DNA of 34,217 nt, taken from assembly GCF_001567585.1 (NCBI RefSeq), contig NZ_LRQV01000074.1, positions 1-34,217 on the forward strand. Reading direction: 5' to 3'. Below are positions 6,137 through 13,769 of the stretch, piece after piece (positions within the stretch are counted from its first letter, which is position 1; every line of letters starts with the position of its first letter). A program made the translations under genes and the position numbers. Origin of the DNA: Micromonospora rosaria (GTDB lineage Bacteria > Actinomycetota > Actinomycetes > Mycobacteriales > Micromonosporaceae). Under the pieces are notes generated by a model. That model made no database searches. It saw only the letters and a list, made by a program, of their open reading frames with translations, and had not been told where the DNA came from.

Positions 6137-8641
6137 ATGACGCTCACCGCCGCGCTGCCGCCCAGCGCCGACCCCGATGCCCTGTACGACGCGTTCACCG
6201 GCTGGGCGCAGACGCGCGGCCTGGACCTCTACCCCCACCAGGAGGAGGCGGTCATCGAGATCGTCTCCGGCGCGAACCTGATCATGAACACGCCCACCGG
6301 CTCGGGCAAGAGCCTGGTGGCGACCGCCGCGCACTTCGCCGCCCTCGCCGAGGACCGGACCACCTTCTACACCGCGCCGATCAAGGCGCTGGTGTCGGAG
6401 AAGTTCTTCGCGCTGTGCGAGGTCTTCGGCGCGGAGAACGTCGGCATGCTGACCGGGGACGCCAGCGTCAACGCCGACGCCCCGGTGATCGCCTGCACCG
6501 CCGAGATCCTGGCCAACCTCGCCCTGCGCGAGGGACGGCGGGCCGACGTCGGCCAGGTGGTGATGGACGAGTTCCACTTCTACGCGGAGCCGGACCGGGG
6601 CTGGGCCTGGCAGGTGCCGCTGATCGAGCTGCCGCAGGCGCAGTTCGTCCTGATGTCGGCCACCCTCGGCGACACCACCCGGTTCGTCGACGACCTGACC
6701 CGGCGCACCGGGCGGCCGACCGCCGTCGTCCGTTCGGCCGAGCGGCCGGTCCCGCTCCTCTTCTCGTACGCGATGACGCCGTTGCACGAGACCCTGGAGG
6801 AGCTGCTGGAGACGAAGCAGGCGCCGGTGTACGTCGTGCACTTCACCCAGGCCGCCGCCCTGGAGCGGGCCCAGGCGCTGATGAGCGTCAACGTCGCCAC
6901 CCGGGCCGAGAAGGACCTGATCGCCGCCGCGATCGGCCGGTTCCGGTTCACCTCCGGCTTCGGCAGGACCCTGTCCCGGCTGGTCCGGCACGGCATCGGC
7001 GTGCACCACGCGGGGATGCTGCCGAAGTACCGCCGGCTGGTGGAGACCCTCGCCCAGGCCGGCCTGCTCAAGGTCATCTGCGGGACGGACACCCTCGGCG
7101 TCGGGATCAACGTCCCGATCCGCACGGTGCTCTTCACCGGCCTGAGCAAGTACGACGGGACGCGGACCCGGTTGCTCAAGGCCCGCGAGTTCCACCAGAT
7201 CGCCGGGCGGGCCGGCCGGGCCGGGTACGACACCATCGGCCGGGTCGTGGTGCAGGCCCCCGAGCACGTGATCGACAACGAGAAGGCCCTCGCTAAGGCG
7301 GGCGACGACCCGAAGAAGCGGCGCAAGGTGGTCCGCAAGAAGCCGCCGGAGGGGTCGATCGGCTGGGGCGAGCCGACGTTCCAGCGCCTCGTCGAGGCCG
7401 AGCCGGAGCCGCTGACCTCCAGTTTCCAGGTCAGCCACTCGATGCTGCTGAACGTGATCAGCCGACCCGGCGACGCGTTCGCCGCCATGCGGCACCTGCT
7501 CACCGACAACCACGAGGACCGGTCGGCGCAGCGTCGGCACATCCGCCGGGCCATCGCGATCTACCGGGCGCTGCGCGCCGCCGGTGTGGTGGAGGAGCTG
7601 CCCGAGCCGGACGAGACCGGCCGGCGGGTCCGGCTCACCGTCGACCTCCAGCTCGACTTCGCCCTCAACCAGCCGCTGTCCCCGCTGGCGCTGGAGGTCG
7701 TGCAGTTGCTGGACCCGGCGGACCCGGCGTACTCCCTCGACGTGCTCAGCGTGGTCGAGTCGATCCTCGACGACCCCCGCCAGGTGCTCTCCGCGCAGCA
7801 GTTCAAGGCCCGGGGCGAGGCGGTCGCCGCGATGAAGGCCGAGGGCATCGAGTACGAGGCCCGCCTGGAGCTGCTCGACGACGTGACCTGGCCCCGGCCG
7901 CTGGCCGAGCTGCTGGAGGCCGCGTACGAGACGTACCGGCAGAGCCAGCCGTGGGTCGCCGACCATCAGCTCTCCCCCAAGTCCGTGGTCCGCGACATGT
8001 ACGAGCGGGCCATGACCTTCGGCGAGTACGTGCAGTTCTACAACCTGTCCCGGTCGGAGGGCCTGGTGCTGCGGTACCTCGCCGACGCGTACAAGACGCT
8101 GCGGCAGACGGTGCCGGAGGACACCAAGACCGAGGAGCTGGTGGATCTCAGCGAGTGGCTGGGCGAGCTGGTCCGCCAGGTCGACTCCAGCCTGATCGAC
8201 GAGTGGGAACGGCTGCGCAACCCGTCCGACGCCGAGGAGGTCGCCGCCGCCCTGGACGACCGGCCGCCGGCGGTCACCCGCAACGCGCGGGCGTTCAAGG
8301 TGCTGGTCCGCAACGCCCTGTTCCGCCGGGTCGAGCTGGCCGCGCTGCGCCGCTGGGACCTGCTCGGCGAGCTGGACGCCTCGGACGGCTGGAACGCCGA
8401 CGCCTGGGCCGACGCGCTGGAGCCGTACTTCGAGGCGTACGACTCGATCGGCACCGGGCCGGACGCCCGGGGGCCGGCGCTGCTCATGATCGACCAGGGG
8501 CGGGACCGGTGGACGGTCCGGCAGGTCCTCGACGACCCCGACGGCGACCACGACTGGGGGATCAGCGCCGAGGTCGACCTGGGCGCCTCCGACGAGACGG
8601 GGGCCGCCGTCATCCGGATCACCGACGTGGGCCAGCTCTGA
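6137..8641 (+). CDS. Ski2-like DEAD/DEAH-box helicase with DUF3516-type C-terminus
   Basis: This 834-residue ATP-dependent helicase has two RecA-like domains. Visible motifs are the Q-like YPHQEEAV (32-39), Walker A TPTGSGKS (52-59), Walker B DEFH (144-147), LMSATLGD (motif III), HHAGMLPKYRR, the GTDTLGVGINVPIRTV stretch (motif V) and QIAGRAGRAGYD (motif VI). A basic linker (DPKKRRKVVRKKPP) precedes a C-terminal half of about 430 residues that matches the actinobacterial DUF3516 helicases, for example an NLSRSEGLVLRYL stretch. The Ski2/Mtr4 family unwinds RNA for decay or processing. In this bacterial subfamily the substrate is not established. The ATG at 6137 begins MTLTAALPPSADPD and lacks a strong ribosome binding site. 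The gene follows the inverted repeat and seems to be transcribed on its own. Confidence 0.92.
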   Translation: MTLTAALPPSADPDALYDAFTGWAQTRGLDLYPHQEEAVIEIVSGANLIMNTPTGSGKSLVATAAHFAALAEDRTTFYTAPIKALVSEKFFALCEVFGAENVGMLTGDASVNADAPVIACTAEILANLALREGRRADVGQVVMDEFHFYAEPDRGWAWQVPLIELPQAQFVLMSATLGDTTRFVDDLTRRTGRPTAVVRSAERPVPLLFSYAMTPLHETLEELLETKQAPVYVVHFTQAAALERAQALMSVNVATRAEKDLIAAAIGRFRFTSGFGRTLSRLVRHGIGVHHAGMLPKYRRLVETLAQAGLLKVICGTDTLGVGINVPIRTVLFTGLSKYDGTRTRLLKAREFHQIAGRAGRAGYDTIGRVVVQAPEHVIDNEKALAKAGDDPKKRRKVVRKKPPEGSIGWGEPTFQRLVEAEPEPLTSSFQVSHSMLLNVISRPGDAFAAMRHLLTDNHEDRSAQRRHIRRAIAIYRALRAAGVVEELPEPDETGRRVRLTVDLQLDFALNQPLSPLALEVVQLLDPADPAYSLDVLSVVESILDDPRQVLSAQQFKARGEAVAAMKAEGIEYEARLELLDDVTWPRPLAELLEAAYETYRQSQPWVADHQLSPKSVVRDMYERAMTFGEYVQFYNLSRSEGLVLRYLADAYKTLRQTVPEDTKTEELVDLSEWLGELVRQVDSSLIDEWERLRNPSDAEEVAAALDDRPPAVTRNARAFKVLVRNALFRRVELAALRRWDLLGELDASDGWNADAWADALEPYFEAYDSIGTGPDARGPALLMIDQGRDRWTVRQVLDDPDGDHDWGISAEVDLGASDETGAAVIRITDVGQL

Positions 8642-8691
8642 GCCCGGGTACCCGATGCCCGGCCCGGCCGTGGGGCCGCCCGGACCCGCCA

Positions 8692-8715
8692 CCGGCGGCC
8701 CGCTCCCCCCGCCGG
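8692..8715. terminator. Weak hairpin between convergent genes
   Basis: CCGGCGG at 8692-8698 pairs with CCGCCGG at 8709-8715 across a C-rich loop, in the 77-bp gap between the helicase and the AviRa-like gene. GGCCCGGCC and GGCCGCCCGG just upstream could form an alternative stem. There is no T tract. Confidence 0.4.
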
Positions 8716-8718
8716 GCG

Positions 8719-9480
8719 CTACCGTCCGGCCCGCTCCCCGACGGCGGGCCGGACGTCGTGGAGCCGGAGCAGCGCCACGGCCCGGGTACCGATCTTGAAG
8801 CGGGCCGCCGTGCGGGTGCCGGCCGGCAGCGGGACGCGGCGGCCCCGGGTGGCCAGGGCGACCATGGTCTCGGCGGGCAGCGCGCCGGCCAGCGAGTCCA
8901 GCAGGCCGGGCAGGCCCGCCGCCGGGTCCGCCCCCTGCCAGGTGGTCTGCTCGCCGTACGGCACGTCGGTCAGCACCAGGTCCGGCGGCCCCGACGCGGC
9001 CAGCAGGTCCGCCACCTGCTCCGGGACGAGGGCGTCGGCCCGCCCCACCACCGTGGCCGGGTCGCCCGGGGTGAGCTGCGCCCGTAGCCGGCGGGCCGCC
9101 TCGGCGGCGGTCCGGTGCGCGGGCCGTTGGAAGCGGTCGGCCAACTCGTCCAGCTCGGCGGCCCGGTCCTGGAGCCCGTCGGCCGAGAGCAGGCCCAGGT
9201 TCGCCCGCGCGAGCCGGAGCGGACCGTCGGCGACGTCCGAGGCGACGATCCCGGCGATCCGCTCCCGGTGCAGCAGGCCCAGCACGGTGAGCAGGTAGCC
9301 GCTGCCGCAGCACGGGTCCCACACGGTCACCCGGGGCCGCCCCAGGGCGTGCCAGGCGCGCAGGAACATCTCCGAGGCGAGCCGGACGGGGAACGCGGGG
9401 TGTCCGGGCGCCGACCGCAGCACCGCCCCGCTGGCCAGGTCGGAGTAGTCGGGCCGCTCCGTCGCGAACCGGTACGTCAT
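8719..9480 (-). CDS. AviRa-like 23S rRNA methyltransferase
   Basis: The 253-residue product closely follows the avilamycin-resistance methyltransferase AviRa of Streptomyces viridochromogenes as I remember it: MTYRFATERPDYSDLASG, VLRSAPGHPAFPVRLASEMF, the SAM-binding WDPCCGSGYLLTVLGLLHR (54-72), ASDV (80-83), and the catalytic LTDVPYGEQTTW (170-181). It ends with FKIGTRAVALLR. AviRa methylates guanosine 2535 of 23S rRNA and protects ribosomes from orthosomycins. The domain order and length match, so an rRNA target is likely, but the exact base is inference. The ATG at 9480 has GGAGG 4 nt upstream (9485-9489). No orthosomycin biosynthesis genes are in the window. The gene is monocistronic and convergent with the helicase. 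The leader contains a 19-bp tandem repeat. Confidence 0.87.
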   Translation of the reverse strand: MTYRFATERPDYSDLASGAVLRSAPGHPAFPVRLASEMFLRAWHALGRPRVTVWDPCCGSGYLLTVLGLLHRERIAGIVASDVADGPLRLARANLGLLSADGLQDRAAELDELADRFQRPAHRTAAEAARRLRAQLTPGDPATVVGRADALVPEQVADLLAASGPPDLVLTDVPYGEQTTWQGADPAAGLPGLLDSLAGALPAETMVALATRGRRVPLPAGTRTAARFKIGTRAVALLRLHDVRPAVGERAGR

Positions 9481-9496
9481 CACACCTCCGAGCCGG

Positions 9497-9534
9497 CACG
9501 GCACCACCTGCGCCGCACGCCACCACCTGCGCCG
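9497..9534 (-). repeat. Two 19-bp tandem repeats in the leader of the AviRa-like gene
   Basis: On the plus strand CACGGCACCACCTGCGCCG (9497-9515) is followed directly by CACGCCACCACCTGCGCCG (9516-9534), one mismatch apart. On the gene's strand each unit contains GGCGCAGGTGGTG. The pair lies 17-54 nt upstream of the start codon, where an operator or a 5'-UTR control element would be expected. Many resistance methyltransferases are controlled at this point, but no mechanism is visible here. Confidence 0.6.
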
Positions 9535-9702
9535 GGGGCGACCCGGTGCGTCGGGCGGTCGCGGACCCCGCTCCCGGCACGGTACCGACCCGTCGCCGCC
9601 ACTGCGGACACCGGCCACCGCCCCGACGCGCGCCCCGGCGAGAGGGCACGAAATCCGCGCGGGTGAGCACCTTTTCACCCTGGGCGATGTCAGACCCGTC
9701 GA

Positions 9703-9720
9703 TTAGAATGTATGTACTAA
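9703..9720 (+). promoter_or_regulatory. Palindromic operator over a -10 box
   Basis: TTAGAATGTATGTACTAA is an 18-bp imperfect palindrome with perfect TTAG/CTAA ends and 12 of 18 symmetric positions. It contains TAGAAT (9704-9709), a good -10 candidate, in an AT island (about 9701-9722) unlike the surrounding DNA. A second inverted repeat, GGGTGA-N8-TCACCC, lies just upstream at 9661-9680. A repressor bound to the palindrome would block transcription of the gene at 9749. Confidence 0.55.
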
Positions 9721-9748
9721 CGAAGGCCGCTGAGCTGGGAGGACGCCC

Positions 9749-10393
9749 ATGACCGCGCCCACCTCCATCCCCCTCACCCCGTACGCCACCCTGCTGGGGT
9801 TCACCCGCTACGTCGACCGCACCGGCCCCACCAAGGCCACCTTCGTCGACGGGCTGCGCCGGCAGCGGGCGAGCCGTTCCGGCTTCAACCCGCACGGCCA
9901 GTTCGTCAAGGCGCTGAAGGCCGACATCGCCTTCCACACCGGCGGCACCCACCTGGCCGGCGTGGTCGATCTGGTCAAGCCCCGGTGGCGTCCGCTCTAC
10001 CAGGCGCTCGTGCCGGGCGCGACGGCCTGGCTGCACTCGCTCGGCGAGCCGAACGGCGTCGATCTGGCCCAGACCCGCGACGCGCTGGCCATGCTCGGCG
10101 ACCTGCCCGTCAAGATCAACCCGCAGTTCGGCATCCGGCACGCCGACGGTCACGCCGAGGCGGTCCGGCTGCACTTCGACGAGGCTCCGCCCAGCGAGGA
10201 GGCGGTGCTGGCCACCCTGCACCTGATGGCCCGGCACATGGACGCGGTCCTGCCCCACGCCGCCCCGGTCCTGGTCGACGTCCGCCGGGGCGTCGCGCAC
10301 CGGATGCCCGAAGGCGTCAAGCCCGCCCAGATCGAGCACTGGCTGGCCGGCGAGGCCGCCGCCTTCCGCGCGATCTGGTCCACCGCCGCCTGA
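9749..10393 (+). CDS. Unrecognised 214-residue protein
   Basis: The ATG at 9749 follows GGGAGGA (9737-9743) by 5 nt. The product has no signal peptide, membrane helix or Cys and is probably cytosolic. Visible stretches are LLGFTRYVDRTGPTKATFVD near the start, RASRSGFNPHGQFVKALKAD (about 44-63), HLAGVVDLVKPRWRPLYQAL, KINPQFGIRHADGHAEAVRL (about 122-141) with its two His, and VLVDVRRGVAHRMPEGVKPAQIEHW towards the end. The two conserved-looking sections with spaced Lys, Arg, Asp and His (around 40-65 and 122-145) would suit a DNA- or nucleotide-related enzyme, but I cannot name the fold. It appears monocistronic, with a strong palindromic operator upstream and a bidirectional terminator downstream, so expression is probably regulated. 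Codon use is like its neighbours. Confidence 0.85.
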   Translation: MTAPTSIPLTPYATLLGFTRYVDRTGPTKATFVDGLRRQRASRSGFNPHGQFVKALKADIAFHTGGTHLAGVVDLVKPRWRPLYQALVPGATAWLHSLGEPNGVDLAQTRDALAMLGDLPVKINPQFGIRHADGHAEAVRLHFDEAPPSEEAVLATLHLMARHMDAVLPHAAPVLVDVRRGVAHRMPEGVKPAQIEHWLAGEAAAFRAIWSTAA

Positions 10394-10424
10394 CCGAAGC
10401 ACCCGCCGGCTCGCCGCCGCTGCC

Positions 10425-10459
10425 GGTCCGGTCGTCACCGGGCCCTCGACGACCGGACC
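10425..10459. terminator. 12-bp perfect hairpin between convergent genes
   Basis: GGTCCGGTCGTC (10425-10436) and GACGACCGGACC (10448-10459) pair perfectly around an 11-nt loop. They lie in the 79-bp gap between the gene at 9749 and the multicopper oxidase gene. The hairpin can serve both strands. No T tract follows. Confidence 0.75.
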
Positions 10460-10472
10460 AGGGTGGGCGGCG

Positions 10473-12461
10473 TCAGGGGCCCGGCGGGGCGGGGGGTGAG
10501 GTGTGGCCGGCGGTCCCGCCGCCGCCGGTCTGCGGCGCGCCGGCCGGGACGACCACGTACGGGCGCATCATCTCGTCGTCCTCGTGCTCCAGGATGTGGC
10601 AGTGCCAGGCGTACCGGCCGGGCAGGTCGAAGCGGGCCTTGATCCGGGTCACGCTGCCGGGGAAGACGGCGACGGTGTCGTGCAGGCCGCGCTCGGCCGG
10701 GCCGGGCGGCTGGTTGTGGGAACGGCCCCGGCCGACCACCTCGAACTGCACCTGGTGCAGGTGGATCGGGTGGGTCTCCCCGGTGAAGTTGTGCAGTTCC
10801 CAGACCTCGGTGGTGCCGAGCCCCACCACTTCGGTGACCGGCGCGTCCCAGGGCAGCGGCACGCCCCGCCCGCGCTCGTCGACGACGCCGAGCAGGGGGC
10901 CGCTGTGACCGGCGGTGCCGGCGTGTTGCAGCGACAGCCGGCGTACCCGGTCGGCGGGCCCGAGCCGGGGCGGCGCCGGCAGCGTCACCTGCTCGGGCGG
11001 GACGCTGCGGTCGGGGCCGGTCCGCTCGACCACGACGAACTTCAGGATCTGACCGGTGGTCCGGGGATCGGCCACCGGCGGCTCCTGGCCGGAGTGACCG
11101 GCCGGCCCGTCCGGGCCCTCGTTGACCAGGTACAGCTCGGTGCCGACCGGCAGGTCGGAGAAGTCGACCACCACGTCGACCCGGGAGCCGATGGTCAGCG
11201 GCAGCCGGCCCTGCTCGACCGGGGCCGGCAGGAATCCGCCGTCGCTGCCGACCTGCCAGAACGGCAGCACCGGGCGGGCCGGGCGGGCGGTGGGGTGCGC
11301 CGCGATCGACACCAGGAGGAAGCGGCTGTTGCAGCCGTTGAGCAGGCGGAACCGGTACCGGCGCCGCTGCACCGGCAGCACCGGCCAGGTGGCGCCGTTG
11401 ACCACCATCGTGTCGCCGAAGACCATCGGGTGCCCGCCCGCCGACGTCCCGTCCCGGGACCCCCCGGCCCCCTCGGGTCCGGCGTACGGGTAGTGCAGGT
11501 GCCCGTCGGCGCGGAAGCTGCGGTCCTGGATCAGCAGCGGGATCTCGTGGGGGCGGGCGCCGGCCGGGTCGTCCGGGTCGGGCACCGACCCCGGGAGGAC
11601 CCCGGGCGGGAGGTCCGCGTCGCCGCCGCGCAGCAGGTAGAACCCGGCGGCCCCGGCGTAGATGCTCAGCCGGGTCAGGCCGAGGCAGTGGTCGTGGTAC
11701 CAGAGCGCGGTGGCCCGCTGGTCGTTGCCGTACTCGAACCGGGCCGCCCCGGGCGACCACCGCGCCCCGCCGGCCCGCTCGGTGAACCGGGCCTCGAACT
11801 CCTGGTAGGAGGTGCCGATCCGGGCGTACCCGGCCGGGATGTCCCGGGCGTCCGGCAGGTACCAGGCGTCCGGGTAGCCGTCGAACTCCTCCCGGTTGTG
11901 GCCCCCGTGCAGGTGGACGACGATCGGGACCGGGCCGGCGTACCCCTGCGGCGTCGCGCGGGCGGCGGAGCGGCTGTCCCGTCCCTCGGTCCCACCGGCG
12001 GGGTTGGCCCAGTGCAGGGTCGGGTCGACCGGCAGCAAATGCGGTAGGTGACGCCCGTCGGCGTCCACGAGTTGGTTGCGCCAGGTGATCCGGACCGGCC
12101 GGTCCACCCGGGCCTCCACGGTGGGGGCCGGCCACCGGAACGTGCCGGGGTGCGCGGCGGAGCCGAACGCCCAGACCGCGGTGGCGGGCAGCGACGCGGG
12201 CAGCACCTGCTGCCGGATCTGCCGCAGCCCGATCGTGTACTCGTCCCCGCCCGCCCCGGTGGCGACCGGCGGCATGACCTGCGGCACGGCCAGCGGGGTG
12301 ACGTACTTGGGCACGGCACCGGCGGCCAGCAGCGGGACCGCGGCGGGGGCGGTCGCCGGGCCGGGCGGGGCCAGGGATCGCGCCACCGCCCACTCCGCCG
12401 GCACGAGGGCCGCTGCCGATCCCGCCGCCCCGGCGAGGAGCAGTCGTCTCCGGGTCACCAC
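10473..12461 (-). CDS. Tat-exported multicopper oxidase (CotA/phenoxazinone synthase-like)
   Basis: This 662-residue blue copper oxidase oxidises a phenolic, bilin or metal substrate and reduces oxygen to water. The N-terminus VVTRRRLLLAGAAGSAAA is a twin-arginine-type signal, so the enzyme is exported folded. All copper motifs are present: HLHGGH (183-188), WYHDHCLG (254-261), HPIHLHQ (564-570) and HCHILEHEDDEMM (620-632), which gives the type 1 copper Cys, His and Met. The inserted stretch between the first two motifs and the GYPDAWYLPD section are typical of the CotA/bilirubin-oxidase branch. I chose the GTG at 12461 because GGAGG (12474-12470) lies 8 nt upstream. An earlier ATG at 12503 is possible. 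Possible roles are pigment or antibiotic oxidation, or copper tolerance. No partner gene fixes this. Confidence 0.93.
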   Translation of the reverse strand: MVTRRRLLLAGAAGSAAALVPAEWAVARSLAPPGPATAPAAVPLLAAGAVPKYVTPLAVPQVMPPVATGAGGDEYTIGLRQIRQQVLPASLPATAVWAFGSAAHPGTFRWPAPTVEARVDRPVRITWRNQLVDADGRHLPHLLPVDPTLHWANPAGGTEGRDSRSAARATPQGYAGPVPIVVHLHGGHNREEFDGYPDAWYLPDARDIPAGYARIGTSYQEFEARFTERAGGARWSPGAARFEYGNDQRATALWYHDHCLGLTRLSIYAGAAGFYLLRGGDADLPPGVLPGSVPDPDDPAGARPHEIPLLIQDRSFRADGHLHYPYAGPEGAGGSRDGTSAGGHPMVFGDTMVVNGATWPVLPVQRRRYRFRLLNGCNSRFLLVSIAAHPTARPARPVLPFWQVGSDGGFLPAPVEQGRLPLTIGSRVDVVVDFSDLPVGTELYLVNEGPDGPAGHSGQEPPVADPRTTGQILKFVVVERTGPDRSVPPEQVTLPAPPRLGPADRVRRLSLQHAGTAGHSGPLLGVVDERGRGVPLPWDAPVTEVVGLGTTEVWELHNFTGETHPIHLHQVQFEVVGRGRSHNQPPGPAERGLHDTVAVFPGSVTRIKARFDLPGRYAWHCHILEHEDDEMMRPYVVVPAGAPQTGGGGTAGHTSPPAPPGP

Positions 12462-12487
12462 GCCGACCACCTCCGTCTCGTCGCCTG

Positions 12488-12493
12488 AGACTA
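12488..12493 (-). promoter_or_regulatory. Candidate -10 box for the multicopper oxidase
   Basis: TAGTCT (12493 down to 12488) lies 26 nt upstream of the chosen GTG. Transcription from about 12481 would give a short leader of about 20 nt that holds the GGAGG. The DNA from 12488 to 12560 is unusually AT-rich for this window. The -35 box is unclear. Confidence 0.4.
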
Positions 12494-12613
12494 AGCCGAA
12501 CAAAGCTCGCCCATGGCCACTAAACGGAAAAAATCCTCTTACCTCTCACACGGGGTGATTACCGGCCACTCCACCACCGCGCCCGCCGCCCCGCCCAATC
12601 TTTCACCGTCAAA

Positions 12614-12644
12614 GGTTGAACCCTCAACCATTCCTGGCTACGGT
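12614..12644 (+). promoter_or_regulatory. doxX promoter with an operator over the -35 box
   Basis: TTGAAC (12616-12621), a 17-nt spacer and TACGGT (12639-12644) form a good vegetative promoter. The perfect inverted repeat GGTTGA-ACCC-TCAACC (12614-12629) overlaps the -35 box and would suit a dimeric repressor such as a MarR-type protein. The leader to the ATG at 12796 would be about 145 nt. Confidence 0.6.
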
Positions 12645-12795
12645 TGGTGCGGCGGCGGGCCCGGGTCATTCATCCCCGTATCGTGGCTTTCGTCCGCCTG
12701 TGGTCGCCGCCCACCGGTCACCGGCCGGTCCGGGCGGACTCCCGTGGAAGGGACCGACCCGTCACCCAGCGATCACCCGAACGAGGAGGAGACCC

Positions 12796-13227
12796 ATGAC
12801 CCTGCCCACCCCCATCCGCGACATCGCCATGCTGCTCGCCCGAATCGGTGTCGGCGTCGTGTTCGTCGCCCACGGCTGGCAGAAGCTCATCACCAACGGG
12901 GTGGACGGGACCGCCGGCTTCTTCGAGCAGGTCGGCGTGCCCCTGCCCACCCTCGCCGCCTGGTTCGCCACCGCCGTCGAACTGCTCGGCGGCGCGGCGC
13001 TGATCCTCGGCCTGGTCGTACCGGTCGCCGGGGTCCTGCTCCTGCTGAACATGATCGGCGCGTTCGTCTTCGTCCACGCCGGGAACGGGCTCTTCGTCGA
13101 CCAGGGCGGCTACGAACTCGTCCTCACCCTCGGCGCGGCCAGCCTCCTGCTGGCGGCGGTCGGGGCCGGCCGATTCAGCCTGGATCACCTGCTGGTCGGC
13201 CGCCGCCGCGCCGCGAACCGGGCCTGA
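12796..13227 (+). CDS. DoxX family membrane protein
   Basis: This 143-residue integral membrane protein has four hydrophobic segments: roughly residues 10-28 (MLLARIGVGVVFVAHGWQKL, the family's opening motif with HGWQK), 50-72 (LAAWFATAVELLGGAALILG), 74-94 (VPVAGVLLLLNMIGAFVFVH), and 103-121 (YELVLTLGAASLLLAAVGAG). It ends with a basic tail RRRAANRA. DoxX proteins occur with quinone- and thiol-linked redox functions. In mycobacteria one is part of a membrane oxidoreductase complex that handles thiol and superoxide stress. No such partner is adjacent here. The ATG at 12796 has GAGGAGGAG 5-6 nt upstream. A palindrome over the promoter suggests induction by an unlinked repressor. Confidence 0.9.
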   Translation: MTLPTPIRDIAMLLARIGVGVVFVAHGWQKLITNGVDGTAGFFEQVGVPLPTLAAWFATAVELLGGAALILGLVVPVAGVLLLLNMIGAFVFVHAGNGLFVDQGGYELVLTLGAASLLLAAVGAGRFSLDHLLVGRRRAANRA

Positions 13228-13242
13228 CGACCCGCCGGCCCG

Positions 13243-13266
13243 GTGCGCCCCGGATCAGGGGGGCAC
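13243..13266 (+). terminator. Hairpin after doxX
   Basis: GTGCGCCCC (13243-13251) pairs with GGGGGGCAC (13258-13266) around GGATCA, with one mismatch. It starts 16 nt after the doxX stop, so it is the first of two stems in this 138-bp gap. Confidence 0.5.
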
Positions 13267-13296
13267 TGGAGTCGCCACCGGATCTGCACGGCGGTC

Positions 13297-13330
13297 CCGG
13301 GACGTCCCCGCCCCGGCGGGGGCGTCCCGG
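13297..13330. terminator. 14-bp hairpin upstream of the YciI-like gene
   Basis: Positions 13297-13310 (CCGGGACGTCCCCG) pair with 13317-13330 (CGGGGGCGTCCCGG), with one T-G wobble and a 6-nt loop. It is probably the main terminator isolating doxX from the leaderless gene at 13366. It could also affect that gene's promoter region. Confidence 0.6.
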
Positions 13331-13353
13331 CGGCGTACCGGCGGATCGGCCCA

Positions 13354-13359
13354 TAACCT
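13354..13359 (+). promoter_or_regulatory. Candidate -10 box for a leaderless YciI-like transcript
   Basis: TAACCT is followed by exactly 6 nt (GGGACG) and the ATG at 13366, the same geometry as at mhuD, lysR and the STAND gene. No ribosome binding site of normal spacing is present. Confidence 0.5.
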
Positions 13360-13365
13360 GGGACG

Positions 13366-13725
13366 ATGCGCTTCGACCAGCACACCGTGGTGCTTCTCGT
13401 CCGGCCGACGGACGCCCCGGACCTGCCGCGCGACGCGGCCGACCGGCTCCAGGACGCCCACCTGGCCCACCAGGCGGGTCTGGTGGAGCAGGGGCTCGTC
13501 CTCGCGGCCGGGCCCTTCCTCGATCCCGACGACGCCCGGCTACGCGGCTTCGCCATCCTGGCGGTCGACCCGGCCGCCGCCCGGGAGCTGTACCGCAACG
13601 ATCCGGCGGTCCGCGCCGGACAGCTCGCCGTCGAGGTGGCGAGCTGGCTGGTGCCGGAGGGCAACGTCCGCTTCCAGGACGTGCAGGTGCCCCGGTCGAT
13701 GCTGGAGGCCGCCGCCGGCGACTGA
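13366..13725 (+). CDS. YciI-like (YCII domain) protein
   Basis: The 119-residue cytosolic protein has the small ferredoxin-like YCII fold. It starts MRFDQHTVVLLVRPTDAPDL and continues HLAHQAGLVEQGLVLAAGPF (about 32-51), where the His and the GPF turn match the family's putative active site. FAILAVDPAAARELYRNDPAVRAGQL matches the usual (A/V)xDPxxxxxxxxNDPxxxAG pattern, with the Asp-Pro near residue 67 and the NDP near 78. The C-terminus VEVASWLVPEGNVRFQDVQV completes the sheet. The family is linked to dienelactone-like or chlorohydrolase chemistry in some proteins, but most members have no known reaction. The length is slightly above usual (about 90-100) because of a C-terminal extension. It is probably transcribed alone as a leaderless message. 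Confidence 0.85.
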   Translation: MRFDQHTVVLLVRPTDAPDLPRDAADRLQDAHLAHQAGLVEQGLVLAAGPFLDPDDARLRGFAILAVDPAAARELYRNDPAVRAGQLAVEVASWLVPEGNVRFQDVQVPRSMLEAAAGD

Positions 13726-13769
13726 GGCACCGGCCCGGCCGGACGTCGCCCGCCACCTGCGCGCCCAGG

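Noticed and set aside
8719..9480. Evidence of an orthosomycin biosynthesis cluster
   Set aside because: Only the AviRa-like gene is present. No glycosyltransferase, sugar or polyketide genes of such a cluster occur in the window.
6038..10438. Very long minus-strand open frame
   Set aside because: It runs antisense through the helicase and the 9749 gene in a GC-rich region where stop codons are rare. Its product is repetitive Gly/Val/Arg/His text without motifs. The real minus-strand gene in this stretch (8719-9480) is in another frame.
12513..12790. Small plus-strand frame beginning at ATG 12513
   Set aside because: It has no ribosome binding site, lies across the AT-rich promoter region between divergent genes, and runs into the doxX gene in the wrong phase.
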